Part shown: one piece after another, positions 44,268 through 53,836 of the stretch
Position numbering within the stretch: position 1 is the first letter of the stretch
How the letters are laid out: each line of letters starts with the position of its first letter
DNA from: an uncultured Clostridia bacterium
Lineage (GTDB): Bacteria; Bacillota; Clostridia; Lachnospirales; Anaerotignaceae
NCBI GenBank assembly: GCA_910587735.1
Contig: CAJUNT010000015.1
Coordinates: 1-57,362, forward strand
Direction of reading: 5' to 3'
Length of the DNA stretch: 57,362 nucleotides
The notes under the pieces: generated by a model
The model's input: the letters and a program-made list of their open reading frames with translations, nothing else
What the model was told of the DNA's origin: nothing
The model's database searches: none
Made by a program: the position numbers and the translations under genes

Positions 44268-47078
44268 ATGGCTTTTTATATTGGAGAAATTATAAAATTA
44301 AGACGGGAATTTCAAGAGGCACATCAAAACAAAGAACATATGGAGGCAATTGCACTAGGTAAAAAAATATATGATTTATATAATGAAAATAATGATTGTA
44401 ATACAATGGAATATGCAAATGATGTAAATAATTTGGCGATTGCTTTTGATGATGTTTGTATGTATGAAAAAGCACAAAAATATTATAAAGAGGCAGCAGA
44501 ATTAAAAAAAGAAATTGGAGGGGAATGTAGTTCGTATGGTGATACATTAAATAATTTAGCAATCACATATAGCAATACGGCGAAATATGAAGAAGCAGTA
44601 GCACTGCAAAAAAAAGTATTAGAAATTAGAGATAGACTACTTGGAAGAGGACATGAAGATTATGTAGCAAGTTTGTATAATTTAGGTAATGCCTATGAAG
44701 ATATGAAACAATATGACAAGGCAATAGAAATGCATAATAAAGCACTTTTAAAAGGACAGAGATTAAATACTGTTTCAAAAATGGATTTGGTAGATATTTT
44801 AACTAGTTTAGGACGTTCTTATGAAAAACAAGGAAATTATAAAAAAGCAGAAAAAGTGCTGAAAAGGTCTTTGGATATGTTAAAAGTGGAAAAAGGAGAA
44901 GATAGTCATTATTATATGATGAATCTTTTGCGTATAGCAACAGTATATGAAAAAGCCGGTTTAATTGAAAAAGCTGCTTATAGCTATGAAAAGTCAATGA
45001 AAATCAGAAAAAAAATTACAACGGAAAGCCACTTAGAAAATGTTACGAATTTGAATAATCTTGCAGCATTGTATACAAGAAAAGGTGATTATACACATTC
45101 TCTTGAGATACATCAAAAAGTGATGTCTATTGTAAAAAATCTGTTGGGAGAATATCATACATTTTATGCAGAATGTTTAAACCATATTGCTATGGACTAT
45201 TGTGGTTTAAAAGATTATAAAAAGGCACTACAGTTAAATGATATGTCATTAGAACTCAAAAAGCAACTTATGGGTGAAAAACATGGGCAGTATGTAATAG
45301 GAATATTGACAAAAGGCACTATATTAGACCAAAAGGGTGATTATGATGAGGCATTAGAATGTTATCAAAAAGCATTAGATATGAGAAATGAATTATGTCA
45401 AGAAAAAAGTATTGCCTGCGCAGATACTATGCTTGCTATGGCAAGAGTATATTCTCATAAGGGAGATATAAAAAGTGCAGAAGAATATTTATTAGAAAGT
45501 AGAAAATTAAGAAAAGAATTAAATGAAATAAAAGACAGTGCTTATATATTAAATTTAGAAATGCTTGCAGAATTATATTATGCTCAAAAAGAAATAAAAA
45601 AAGGAATACTTGTATGTAAAGAAGCACTTGAGATACAAAAAAAATTGTATGGAGAAAATCATCCTTATTATGCAAGAATGCTAGTACATTTAGGCAAATT
45701 GTATGCTGAAACAGAACAGAAACAATTTGCATTGGAAATACTCCAAAAAGTGATTACCATAGAAGAGGAAACATTAGGGGAAGAAAATGAAAGATATAAA
45801 AAGAATTTAAAAGTATTAGCAAAAGTGTCTTATACACTAGCAAACTATGAATTGTCTATGCAATGCTGGGAAAAGCTTTATAATATGAATTTTGAAGAAA
45901 CACCTGAAAAAAGATTTGAATCTGCAAAAATGGAAATTTGGTTAGCAAGTTGTTGTTTACAGATGGATAATATTTCAAAAGCGAAGGCATATTATGAAAA
46001 AGCAATGGAGAAAAAGGAAAATTGTGGTGTACTTCCTGACAAAGAATGGGGACTTATGATAAAAACATTTTTGCTTGCTTTGGCAAAAAAAAATGAACAA
46101 AAAATTCATATGGAAAAAATGAAACAATTAGAACAAACAGAGCAAAAATGTAAAAAACAAAAAAGAGAATTGAGTTTTGAAGAACAAGAAAAAGATTTGT
46201 TGTATTGTTATGAACAAAACATCTTAAAATTTGGTGAAAATGATATATATACATTAGAATATTGTATAAAATTAGGAGATTTTTACGGAGAGGCAGGAAT
46301 GTATGATAAAGCGTTTGTTTGGCTGGATAGAGCAGAAAAACAAGGCGAAGGGGAAATATATGCGCAGGCACTCAGAAAAATAGCAATATTATATCTTTTA
46401 ACAAAAAATTATGAAAAAGCATTTGAAAAACTAACACATGCTATACAATATCAAGAAACATATGGCTCTGAAAAAGGAGAAGAATATTGTATATTGATGG
46501 GACTGATGGGAGATTTTTATTTTGCAATTAAAAATATAGAACAGTCATTTCATTATTATGAAATATGGCATAAACTTTTTGGAGGGAAAATATTTAAAAA
46601 TCAGCTTTATTTGGAAAGAATACAGAGAATGGGTGCTGTGCTGGAAAAAATGAAAAAGAGAGAAATTGCAAACACTTATTATAAAGAAGCTGTGAAATAT
46701 ATTAAAAAAGAACAAGGAGAAAGTTTAGCATTAGCAAGGGCATTACTGAAATTAGGCGAAAATCTCCTCAAATTAGATAAAAAAAGCGAAGAAGGACAAA
46801 AATATATAGAACAAGCGATTAGTATATTTGAAACGGAAAAAGGTAAACAAAGTAAGTCATATGGTAAACTGATGAGTAAATTAGGTAATTTATATGTTTT
46901 ATTAGGTAAAACAGAACAAGGTATAGCATTTTTAGAACAATGCTATCAAATACAATGTGATTATGAAGAATCAAAAATATTAAGCAAAAAGGGATATGAA
47001 ACATTATTAAAATATCTAAAAGAAAATAAATATACTGAAAAGTATCAGCTTATGAAACAGAGAAAACCTCTTTATTGA
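44268..47078 (+). CDS. Large tetratricopeptide-repeat protein
   Basis: This 936-residue cytoplasmic protein consists almost entirely of TPR units, many of the 42-residue kinesin-light-chain type, for example DTLNNLAITYSNTAKYEEA and ASLYNLGNAYEDMKQYDKA. I count at least 15 recognisable repeats. The centre (about 600-640) is lysine/glutamate-rich and breaks the pattern. There is no signal peptide, membrane segment or catalytic domain, so it is likely a protein-interaction scaffold. It lies between recX and the rplU promoter, and its partner is unknown. The ATG site is weak: AAAGG sits 14 bases away. Confidence 0.85.
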   Translation: MAFYIGEIIKLRREFQEAHQNKEHMEAIALGKKIYDLYNENNDCNTMEYANDVNNLAIAFDDVCMYEKAQKYYKEAAELKKEIGGECSSYGDTLNNLAITYSNTAKYEEAVALQKKVLEIRDRLLGRGHEDYVASLYNLGNAYEDMKQYDKAIEMHNKALLKGQRLNTVSKMDLVDILTSLGRSYEKQGNYKKAEKVLKRSLDMLKVEKGEDSHYYMMNLLRIATVYEKAGLIEKAAYSYEKSMKIRKKITTESHLENVTNLNNLAALYTRKGDYTHSLEIHQKVMSIVKNLLGEYHTFYAECLNHIAMDYCGLKDYKKALQLNDMSLELKKQLMGEKHGQYVIGILTKGTILDQKGDYDEALECYQKALDMRNELCQEKSIACADTMLAMARVYSHKGDIKSAEEYLLESRKLRKELNEIKDSAYILNLEMLAELYYAQKEIKKGILVCKEALEIQKKLYGENHPYYARMLVHLGKLYAETEQKQFALEILQKVITIEEETLGEENERYKKNLKVLAKVSYTLANYELSMQCWEKLYNMNFEETPEKRFESAKMEIWLASCCLQMDNISKAKAYYEKAMEKKENCGVLPDKEWGLMIKTFLLALAKKNEQKIHMEKMKQLEQTEQKCKKQKRELSFEEQEKDLLYCYEQNILKFGENDIYTLEYCIKLGDFYGEAGMYDKAFVWLDRAEKQGEGEIYAQALRKIAILYLLTKNYEKAFEKLTHAIQYQETYGSEKGEEYCILMGLMGDFYFAIKNIEQSFHYYEIWHKLFGGKIFKNQLYLERIQRMGAVLEKMKKREIANTYYKEAVKYIKKEQGESLALARALLKLGENLLKLDKKSEEGQKYIEQAISIFETEKGKQSKSYGKLMSKLGNLYVLLGKTEQGIAFLEQCYQIQCDYEESKILSKKGYETLLKYLKENKYTEKYQLMKQRKPLY

Positions 47079-47117
47079 TATATGAAATTTTCACTAAAAA
47101 ATTTTATATAGAAAGTA

Positions 47118-47146
47118 TTGACAGAAATGTTTGCTTATGATACTAT
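47118..47146 (+). promoter_or_regulatory. Promoter of the rplU-prp-rpmA operon
   Basis: TTGACA (47118-47123), a 17-base spacer and TACTAT (47141-47146) precede a structured leader. Confidence 0.85.
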
Positions 47147-47149
47147 AAC

Positions 47150-47235
47150 GAAGTATGTTCAGCCGCACGGAGAGGTTGTAAATTCTGAAAAGAATACCAT
47201 ATTCGGCGAGTTTAGTGATGAGGAGGTGTACAAGA
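47150..47235 (+). promoter_or_regulatory. L21-type ribosomal protein leader
   Basis: Between the promoter and rplU lies GTTCAGCCGCACGGAGAGG, TTGTAAATTC and a TCGGCGAG block. They match my memory of the L21 leader of Firmicutes, an RNA thought to mediate autogenous control by L21. The match is from memory; a covariance search would settle it. Confidence 0.6.
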
Positions 47236-47236
47236 A

Positions 47237-47548
47237 ATGTACGCAATTATTGAAACAGGTGGAAAGCAATATAAAGTAACAGAAGGCGATGTAATTACAG
47301 TAGAAAAACTTGCTGTGGAACAAGGACAGCAATATGATTTTGATAAAGTAATTATGGTTGCAAAAGAAAATGATGTAACAGTAGGTGCGCCTTATGTTGC
47401 TGGTGCAAAGGTGTCTGCTTCTGTTTTAGGTGAAGGCAAACATAAAAAAGTTGTGGTTTATAAATATAAATCAAAAAAAGGATTCCACAAGAAAAAAGGA
47501 CACAGACAACCTTTTACAAAATTACAAATTCAATCTATATCATTATAA
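47237..47548 (+). CDS. rplU: 50S ribosomal protein L21
   Basis: This 103-residue protein starts MYAIIETGGKQYKVTEGD and ends with KKKGHRQPFTKLQIQSI, the conserved features of bL21. GAGGAGGTG precedes the start. It opens the rplU-prp-rpmA operon, separated from prp by five bases. Confidence 0.98.
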   Translation: MYAIIETGGKQYKVTEGDVITVEKLAVEQGQQYDFDKVIMVAKENDVTVGAPYVAGAKVSASVLGEGKHKKVVVYKYKSKKGFHKKKGHRQPFTKLQIQSISL

Positions 47549-47553
47549 TAAAC

Positions 47554-47895
47554 ATGATAAATATAGTATTATATCATAACAGTGAAAAACAGCTTTGCGG
47601 ATATCATATTTCTGGACATGCAGGATTTGCACAAAAAGGAGAGGATATTGTTTGTTCTGCTGTATCTATATTAAGTATCAATACAATCAATGCGATAGAG
47701 CAACTAACAGATACTGCTTTTTTATGTGATGCTGATGAACAGAAAGGTGGTTATTTGAAAGTAATGCTTTCTGATATGAAAAAAGGAATTTACTGCCATG
47801 ATGCAGAAATTTTGTTAAAAGCAATGGCTATGGGATTAGAAGAATTATCAAAACAATATAAAAAATATATCCGATTACAATATGAGGAGGTGTAA
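47554..47895 (+). CDS. prp: Ribosomal-processing cysteine protease Prp
   Basis: This 113-residue protease has its catalytic pair as H22 in SGHAGFA and C34 in DIVCSAVS. Prp removes the N-terminal extension of L27 in Firmicutes. The L27 encoded immediately downstream has that extension. It lies between rplU and rpmA, five bases from each. Confidence 0.95.
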   Translation: MINIVLYHNSEKQLCGYHISGHAGFAQKGEDIVCSAVSILSINTINAIEQLTDTAFLCDADEQKGGYLKVMLSDMKKGIYCHDAEILLKAMAMGLEELSKQYKKYIRLQYEEV

Positions 47896-47899
47896 TAAT

Positions 47900-48196
47900 A
47901 TGTTGAAATGTAACCTTCAATTTTTCGCTCATAAAAAAGGTGTTGGTTCTACAAGAAACGGACGTGACTCTAAAGCAAAAAGACTTGGCGCAAAACGTGC
48001 TGATGGTCAAATTGTAAGAGCTGGAAACATTTTATATACACAAAGAGGAACAAAAATACATCCTGGTGTAAATGTAGGTAAAGGCGGAAACGATACACTT
48101 TTTGCATTAGTAGATGGTCGTGTAAGCTATGAAAGAAAAGGCAGAGATAAAAAACAAGTTTCTGTATATCCAGTGGATTTAGCAGTAGCTGAATAA
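47900..48196 (+). CDS. rpmA: 50S ribosomal protein L27 with cleavable N-terminus
   Basis: This 98-residue bL27 has the extension MLKCNLQFF before AHKKGVGSTRNGRDS. Prp is expected to cut after FF, exposing AHKKG for the peptidyl-transferase centre. The ATG at 47900 is set by AGGAGG and the known extension; an upstream in-frame ATG at 47882 lies inside prp. A strong terminator follows. Confidence 0.97.
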   Translation: MLKCNLQFFAHKKGVGSTRNGRDSKAKRLGAKRADGQIVRAGNILYTQRGTKIHPGVNVGKGGNDTLFALVDGRVSYERKGRDKKQVSVYPVDLAVAE

Positions 48197-48210
48197 TAGA
48201 GAAAATAGAG

Positions 48211-48248
48211 GGGCTTCAAATGACGAACATTTGAAGCCCTATTTTTCA
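48211..48248 (+). terminator. Terminator of rplU-prp-rpmA
   Basis: GGGCTTCAAATG pairs with CATTTGAAGCCC, followed by TATTTTTC. Confidence 0.92.
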
Positions 48249-48325
48249 TATTTTTGATTATGATGATATTGTTTATTGCTCATTATAAAGGGAAAAAATA
48301 AATATAAAATAAAAGAGGTGATGAA

Positions 48326-49603
48326 ATGTTTGTAGATAGAGTTAAAATTCATATTAAAGGTGGTAATGGCGGTAATGGTATGGTTTCATTTTATAGAGCG
48401 AAATATATTACGCACGGTGGTCCAGATGGCGGTGACGGCGGTCGTGGAGGCGATGTAATATTTGTAGGTGACAGTAGTATGAATACGCTTATGGATTTTA
48501 GATATAAACGCTCTTTTAAAGCAGAAAATGGACAAGACGGAGGAAAATTAAATTGTTTTGGTAAAAGTGGTAATGATGTTGTAATTAAAGTTCCTGTGGG
48601 TACTGTAATAAGAGAGGCAAACAGCAATCAAATTATGGCTGATATTACAAAACATGGAGAACAAAAAATTATTATAAAAGGCGGAAAAGGCGGAAAAGGA
48701 AATCAACATTTTGCTACGGCAACAAGACAAGCACCTCGTTATGCAGAACGTGGACAGACAGCGAAAGAATATGATGTGATATTAGAATTAAAATTGATTG
48801 CAGATGTAGGATTGATTGGTTTTCCTAATGTAGGAAAATCAACGATATTATCTATGGTAACAAATGCCAATCCTAAAATTGCCAATTATCATTTTACAAC
48901 ATTAGCACCTAATTTAGGTGTTGTGCAAAGTAGAATAGGGGAGGATTTTGTTTTAGCGGATATTCCAGGGCTTGTGGAAGGAGCAAGTGAAGGTATAGGA
49001 CTAGGACATGAATTTTTACGCCATGTGGAAAGAACAAAAGTATTGATTCATGTTGTAGACGCAGCGGCATTGGAAGGCGATGACCCTGTTGAAAATTTTA
49101 AAAAGATTAATCAAGAACTGATGGAATATAATCCAGAACTTATGAAACGTCCTCAGGTCATTGCAGCAAATAAAACAGATATTCCAGATGCAGAAAAAAA
49201 TGTTATTCGATTAAAACAGGCATATGAGAAAGAAGGATATCAAGTATTTTCCATTTCTGCTGCAACGAATAAAGGACTTGATGAAATGCTTGAAGCAGTA
49301 GCAAAAATATTAAAAGAATATCCAGAGGATATTATATTTGAACAGGAATATGAAGAATATCAAGAAGTGGAAGTGGACAAAGAACCATTTACAATAGAAG
49401 TATATGATAATAATTATTATATTGTAACAGGTACAGGCGTTGAAAAAATGATAGGCTATACTAATATTGATACAGAAAAAGGATTTGCTTTTTTCCAAAG
49501 ATATTTAAGAGAAAAGGGCATTATAGAGGCATTGGAACAGAAAGGCATAAAAGAAGGAGATACTGTAAAAATATATGGCTTGGAATTTGACTATTATAAA
49601 TAA
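48326..49603 (+). CDS. obgE: GTPase ObgE/CgtA
   Basis: This 425-residue GTPase is needed for 50S assembly and stress signalling. A glycine-rich Obg fold (about 1-158) with GGDGGRGGDV is followed by the G domain (GFPNVGKST, DIPGLVEGA, NKTD) and a C-terminal OCT domain ending in VKIYGLEFDYYK. The start follows AAAGAGGTG. It begins the obgE-yhbY-nadD/yqeK-rsfS group common in Firmicutes. Confidence 0.97.
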   Translation: MFVDRVKIHIKGGNGGNGMVSFYRAKYITHGGPDGGDGGRGGDVIFVGDSSMNTLMDFRYKRSFKAENGQDGGKLNCFGKSGNDVVIKVPVGTVIREANSNQIMADITKHGEQKIIIKGGKGGKGNQHFATATRQAPRYAERGQTAKEYDVILELKLIADVGLIGFPNVGKSTILSMVTNANPKIANYHFTTLAPNLGVVQSRIGEDFVLADIPGLVEGASEGIGLGHEFLRHVERTKVLIHVVDAAALEGDDPVENFKKINQELMEYNPELMKRPQVIAANKTDIPDAEKNVIRLKQAYEKEGYQVFSISAATNKGLDEMLEAVAKILKEYPEDIIFEQEYEEYQEVEVDKEPFTIEVYDNNYYIVTGTGVEKMIGYTNIDTEKGFAFFQRYLREKGIIEALEQKGIKEGDTVKIYGLEFDYYK

Positions 49604-49719
49604 GTTTTGTAAAATGCTATATAATATGAAAATTGTTTGATATAATAATAAAAATGAGTACGAAATACTTTTTGTTAGAGCAAATTTGTAAAGCAAAATA
49701 GTAATATGGAGGAAGTAAT

Positions 49720-50013
49720 ATGTTAACAAGTAAACAGAGAGCCTATTTAAGAAGTATGGCGAATGGTTTGGATACGATATTTCAAATAGGTAAATCTGGT
49801 ATTACGCCAGAAATAAGAGATGCTGTGGATAAAGCACTAGAAGCAAGAGAACTGATAAAAATGAATGTATTGGATAATACTATGATAGGAGCAAAAGAGG
49901 CTGCTGGTATATTAGCAGATAGAACAGGAGCAGATGTTGTGCAGATAATAGGTAATCGTTTTGTTTTATTTCGTGTGTCCAAAAAGAAGCCGATAATAGA
50001 ATTGCCTAAATAA
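49720..50013 (+). CDS. yhbY: CRM-domain ribosome assembly RNA-binding protein YhbY
   Basis: This 97-residue protein consists of one CRM domain, starting MLTSKQRAYLRSMANGLDTI with the IGKSGITPEIRDAVDKAL core. The end has GNRFVLFRVSKKKPIIELP. YhbY binds RNA of pre-50S particles. AGGAGG precedes the start. It lies between obgE and nadD. Confidence 0.95.
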   Translation: MLTSKQRAYLRSMANGLDTIFQIGKSGITPEIRDAVDKALEARELIKMNVLDNTMIGAKEAAGILADRTGADVVQIIGNRFVLFRVSKKKPIIELPK

Positions 50014-50032
50014 TGGAAAGAGTGTAATTTTT

Positions 50033-51265
50033 ATGAGAAGTGATATAGAAAATTTTAAAAACTGTAAAAGTATTGCTATTATGGGAGGAACATTTGACCC
50101 AATACATTATGGGCATTTGGCAACAGCGGAAGCGGTTCGCCATAGGTTTAAAGTAGATAAAGTAATATTTATGCCTACAGGTAATCCTGCACATAAATCT
50201 GATAGAAAAGTGACACATCATGAGCATAGATATTTAATGACAGTATTAGCGACAATGAGAAATGAAAATTTTGATGTATCACGTATTGAAATTGAACGCC
50301 CTGGAAAAACATATACTGTAGATACTATTGCAGAATTAAAAAAAATGTGTCCGCCAGATGCAAGATTATATTTTATTACAGGAGCAGACGCAATACATCA
50401 AATTTTTACATGGAAAAATGCAGAATTATTATTAAAAATGTGTGATTTTGTTGCAGTCACTCGTTCAGGATATGGGAAAAATAAATTGTTTGATGAAATA
50501 ACCGAAATTAGAGATAAATTTGCTAGTAGAGTACATTATATGGAAGTGCCAGGATTAGAGATTTCGTCTTCTGATATTAGAAAGCGTGTGCAAAGTGGTG
50601 TACCAATAAAATATCTTGTACCCCAAGAGGTAGAGGATTATATTTATAAATTTGGCTTGTATGAAAATGGAACAGAAAAAGAGGTAAAATTTATGCTGAC
50701 AACAGATGTTATGAAAGAAAAATTACAATCTGCTCTGTCTGTAAAAAGATATATTCATACTATGGGTGTAGCAGAAGAAGCAAAAAAATTAGCAGAAATT
50801 TATGGAACAACTCAAGACAGAAAAAAAGCAGAAGTGGCAGGGCTTTTGCATGACTGTGCTAAAAATTATCCTAATGATTTAAAAATAAGATTATGCAAAG
50901 AATATCATGTACCATTAGATGATGTTTTAAAAGAGCAAAAGGATTTAATACACCCCTTTTTAGGAGCAGAAATTGCAAAAAGAGAGTATTTAATAGATGA
51001 TGAAGATATTTTAAATGCTATTCGATATCATACAACAGGAAGAAAAGAAATGAGTTTGCTTGAAAAAATTATATTTTTAGCAGATTATATTGAACCAAAT
51101 AGAGCAACTTTTGATGGATTGGAGGAGGCAAGGAGACTTTCTTATTTAGATTTAGATATGGCAATGCGATATACATTGGAACATACCATAAATTATGTAA
51201 AACAAAGAAATATGAAATTGCACCCCCTTTCATTAGAGGCATTAGAATATTTTAGAAATAAATAA
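50033..51265 (+). CDS. nadD: Fused nicotinate-nucleotide adenylyltransferase and YqeK HD hydrolase
   Basis: This 410-residue protein joins two enzymes usually encoded separately in this order. NadD (about 14-210) has GGTFDPIHYGHL and the ISSSDIRKR motif and makes nicotinate adenine dinucleotide from NaMN and ATP. The YqeK domain (about 221-410) has an HD motif in LLHDCAKNYP, with H242 upstream and LADYIEPNR; YqeK proteins are symmetric Ap4A hydrolases. An in-frame internal start at 50693 (M221) lies behind GAGGTAAAATTT, so YqeK may also be made alone. It lies between yhbY and rsfS. Confidence 0.93.
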   Translation: MRSDIENFKNCKSIAIMGGTFDPIHYGHLATAEAVRHRFKVDKVIFMPTGNPAHKSDRKVTHHEHRYLMTVLATMRNENFDVSRIEIERPGKTYTVDTIAELKKMCPPDARLYFITGADAIHQIFTWKNAELLLKMCDFVAVTRSGYGKNKLFDEITEIRDKFASRVHYMEVPGLEISSSDIRKRVQSGVPIKYLVPQEVEDYIYKFGLYENGTEKEVKFMLTTDVMKEKLQSALSVKRYIHTMGVAEEAKKLAEIYGTTQDRKKAEVAGLLHDCAKNYPNDLKIRLCKEYHVPLDDVLKEQKDLIHPFLGAEIAKREYLIDDEDILNAIRYHTTGRKEMSLLEKIIFLADYIEPNRATFDGLEEARRLSYLDLDMAMRYTLEHTINYVKQRNMKLHPLSLEALEYFRNK

Positions 51266-51278
51266 AGGAGGAAATACT

Positions 51279-51611
51279 ATGGAAGTAGTAGAAATTGCAA
51301 AAATTGCACAGGCAGCATTGGAAGATAAAATGGGAGAAGATATTAAAGTATTAGATTTAAGAGGGATTTCTAATATTGCAGATTATTTTGTAATTGCCAG
51401 CGGAAATAATGTAAATCATTTAAGGGCAATGGCAGATGAAGTGGAGCAAAAGCTGTTTAAGGCAGGTGTCAAATTACACCATTCAGAAGGATATACTGTT
51501 GCCACATGGATACTTTTAGATTTTGGAAGTGTGTTAATACATTTATTTAATAAAGAACAAAGAGAATTTTATAGTTTAGACCATCTTTGGGGAGATGCAA
51601 AAAACGTATAA
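51279..51611 (+). CDS. rsfS: Ribosomal silencing factor RsfS
   Basis: This 110-residue protein binds L14 and blocks subunit joining when nutrients are low. The DUF143/RsfS pattern is seen in VLDLRGISNIADYFVIASGN and the ending EFYSLDHLWGDAK. AAAGGAGG precedes the start. It is the last gene of the obgE group, followed by a terminator. Confidence 0.95.
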   Translation: MEVVEIAKIAQAALEDKMGEDIKVLDLRGISNIADYFVIASGNNVNHLRAMADEVEQKLFKAGVKLHHSEGYTVATWILLDFGSVLIHLFNKEQREFYSLDHLWGDAKNV

Positions 51612-51630
51612 TATGATTTTATAATAAATC

Positions 51631-51658
51631 AAAAAGCAGGGAATATATTCCCTGCTTT
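51631..51658. terminator. Bidirectional terminator
   Basis: AAAGCAGGGAATA and TATTCCCTGCTTT form a near-perfect palindrome between the convergent rsfS and S1-domain genes. Confidence 0.85.
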
Positions 51659-51666
51659 ATCATTGA

Positions 51667-52125
51667 TTAGGAACGCTTATTTGCTCTTTTATTTAAACCA
51701 GCTTGTCTTTCGTTGGATTGTTTTAACCAGTCTTTCATTTTATCTTCAAAATCAGAAGGTACAGCCTGTGGTTTAAAATAATCATCAGCTGGACGAATTG
51801 TTCTGTTTTCATAATTTGATTTTTGCTCTTTTGAGCGAAGTTTTTTTTCAAAATGTGCTGGCTTTGTTGTTTTAGGTGAAGAAGGAAGTGCCTCACGCAT
51901 AGAAAGAGAAATTTTATTTGAGGCTTCATCTATGGATAAAACTTTAACTTTTACAATATCACCAACAGAAACGTGCTCGTTTATATCTTGTACAAAACTA
52001 TTTGCTACTTGTGAAATGTGAACTAACCCTTGCGTTTTATCGCCTAACGAAACAATAGCACCAAAGGGTTTGATGCGTAATACTTTACCCTCAACAATAG
52101 TACCAACCTGAACTTTTTCTGACAT
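51667..52125 (-). CDS. S1 RNA-binding domain protein
   Basis: This 152-residue protein has one N-terminal S1 domain (about 5-75): VGTIVEGKVLRIKPFGAIVS, LVHISQVANSFV and ISLSMREAL. A basic, charged tail follows. The layout resembles the small S1 proteins YabR/GSP13/CvfD, which bind ribosomes or mRNA. The start lies behind GGGAG. It is a single gene. Confidence 0.88.
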   Translation of the reverse strand: MSEKVQVGTIVEGKVLRIKPFGAIVSLGDKTQGLVHISQVANSFVQDINEHVSVGDIVKVKVLSIDEASNKISLSMREALPSSPKTTKPAHFEKKLRSKEQKSNYENRTIRPADDYFKPQAVPSDFEDKMKDWLKQSNERQAGLNKRANKRS

Positions 52126-52360
52126 TAAATTTTACACTCCCATTCGATTAATCATAGTTTTGATATTGAAATTATTGCACAGTGTTGATTGAAGAAAATA
52201 GAAATATGAAATTTTTTGAAAAAATATTTGTCTGATAAAATAATATTATTTACAAACACTATCAAAAATTCCTTTATTTTCTATTCATTTACCGTAACAA
52301 GTATAACACAATTTATATGAAAATACAAATTATTTTGTATACTTTTTTGGAGGAAAACAG

Positions 52361-53734
52361 ATGAAAAAAAATGATAAAATAATAGTAAATATAGAAGAAG
52401 TATTATTCCCTAATAAAGGTATTGGATATGTAGAGGGACAAAAAATAATTGTAAAAAATGTTTTGCCAAAACAAAAGGTATTAGCACGCATTACAAAAAA
52501 AAGGAGTAGTGGCTTAGAGGGTGTTGTAGAAGAAATATTGGAACAATCTCCTTTTGCACAACAGTCAGAGTGTACTCATTTTTCAGTTTGTGGAGGCTGT
52601 ACTTATCAAGATATGACAATAGAATCTGAAAATGATATGAAACAAAAACAAGTAATGCATTTGTTGGAACAGGCAGGTATCTTTGTAGAAAGTTGGGAAG
52701 GAATCATTTCCTCTCCAAAACAAAAAGCATATCGTAATAAATGTGAATTTTCATTTGGAGATGAGCAAAAAGATGGTGCTTTAGCATTAGGTATGAGAAA
52801 AAGACAAAGTTATTATGAAGTAGTAACATTAACAGACTGTAATATTATAGACAAAGATTATATTGATATAATAGGTGTAACAGTGTCCTTTTTTCAAAAG
52901 AGAAATGTGCCTTTTTATCATAAATCACGTCATGATGGTGTTTTGAGGCATTTGGTTGTAAGAAAGGCAGAGGCAACAGGAGAAATATTGGTTAATTTAG
53001 TTACTACATCAGAAATTTGTTTTTCATTGGAAGAATATAAGCAAATGCTTTTAGAATTAGCATTACAGGGAAATATTTGTGGTGTACTACATACTCAAAA
53101 TGATGGTTTAGCGGATATTGTAAAAAGTGAACAAACAACAATATTATATGGTAGAGATTATTTTATAGAAAAATTGTTTGATTTAGAATTTAAAGTGTCT
53201 GCATTTTCATTTTTTCAAACAAATACAAAATGTGCAGAAAAATTATATAATATTGTCAAAGAATTTGCAGGAGATTTAAAAAATAAAATTGTGTTTGATT
53301 TGTATTGTGGTACAGGTACGATTGCTCAAATTATTGCAAAATATGCTCAGAAGGTAATAGGGATTGAATTAGTAGAAGAAGCAGTTAACGCTGCAAATGA
53401 AAATGCAAAAAGAAATGGATTATCAAATTGTGAATTTATTGCAGGAGATGTGCTGAAAAAAATAGAAGAACTAGTCCAAAAGCCAGATGTCATTATATTA
53501 GACCCACCAAGAGATGGCATACATACCAAGGCTATTGATAAAATTATTCACTTTGGTGCGCCTGAGATTATTTATGTTTCTTGTAAACCAACTTCTTTAG
53601 CAAGAGATTTGCAAATTTTTCAACAAAATGGTTATGTTGTAAAAAGAGTAAAACTGATTAATCAATTTCCTAGAACAGTTCACGTAGAAACGGTTGTAAA
53701 ACTTTGTTTAAAAAATGATGTTTTAGATTGCTAA
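52361..53734 (+). CDS. rlmD: 23S rRNA (uracil-5-)-methyltransferase, RlmD/RumA type
   Basis: This 457-residue enzyme methylates uridine in 23S rRNA. An N-terminal TRAM domain comes first. Fe-S cluster cysteines in CTHFSVCGGCTYQ and a SAM domain with VFDLYCGTGTIAQI follow. The substrate motif is ILDPPRDGIH and the catalytic cysteine lies in YVSCKPTSL. In Gram-positive bacteria one RlmCD-type enzyme may modify two sites, so the exact target is uncertain. The start follows GGAGG. Confidence 0.94.
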   Translation: MKKNDKIIVNIEEVLFPNKGIGYVEGQKIIVKNVLPKQKVLARITKKRSSGLEGVVEEILEQSPFAQQSECTHFSVCGGCTYQDMTIESENDMKQKQVMHLLEQAGIFVESWEGIISSPKQKAYRNKCEFSFGDEQKDGALALGMRKRQSYYEVVTLTDCNIIDKDYIDIIGVTVSFFQKRNVPFYHKSRHDGVLRHLVVRKAEATGEILVNLVTTSEICFSLEEYKQMLLELALQGNICGVLHTQNDGLADIVKSEQTTILYGRDYFIEKLFDLEFKVSAFSFFQTNTKCAEKLYNIVKEFAGDLKNKIVFDLYCGTGTIAQIIAKYAQKVIGIELVEEAVNAANENAKRNGLSNCEFIAGDVLKKIEELVQKPDVIILDPPRDGIHTKAIDKIIHFGAPEIIYVSCKPTSLARDLQIFQQNGYVVKRVKLINQFPRTVHVETVVKLCLKNDVLDC

Positions 53735-53741
53735 AAAATAT

Positions 53742-53780
53742 AAAAAATGCTGAATATTGATTTTATATTCAGCATTTTTT
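53742..53780 (+). terminator. Terminator after rlmD
   Basis: AAAAAATGCTGAATA pairs with TATTCAGCATTTTTT, a 15-bp stem ending in a T-run. Confidence 0.9.
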
Positions 53781-53836
53781 AAATACAAATAAAATAATAT
53801 TTATATAAAAAATGTAGAGATTTTTTATAAAAGTAA

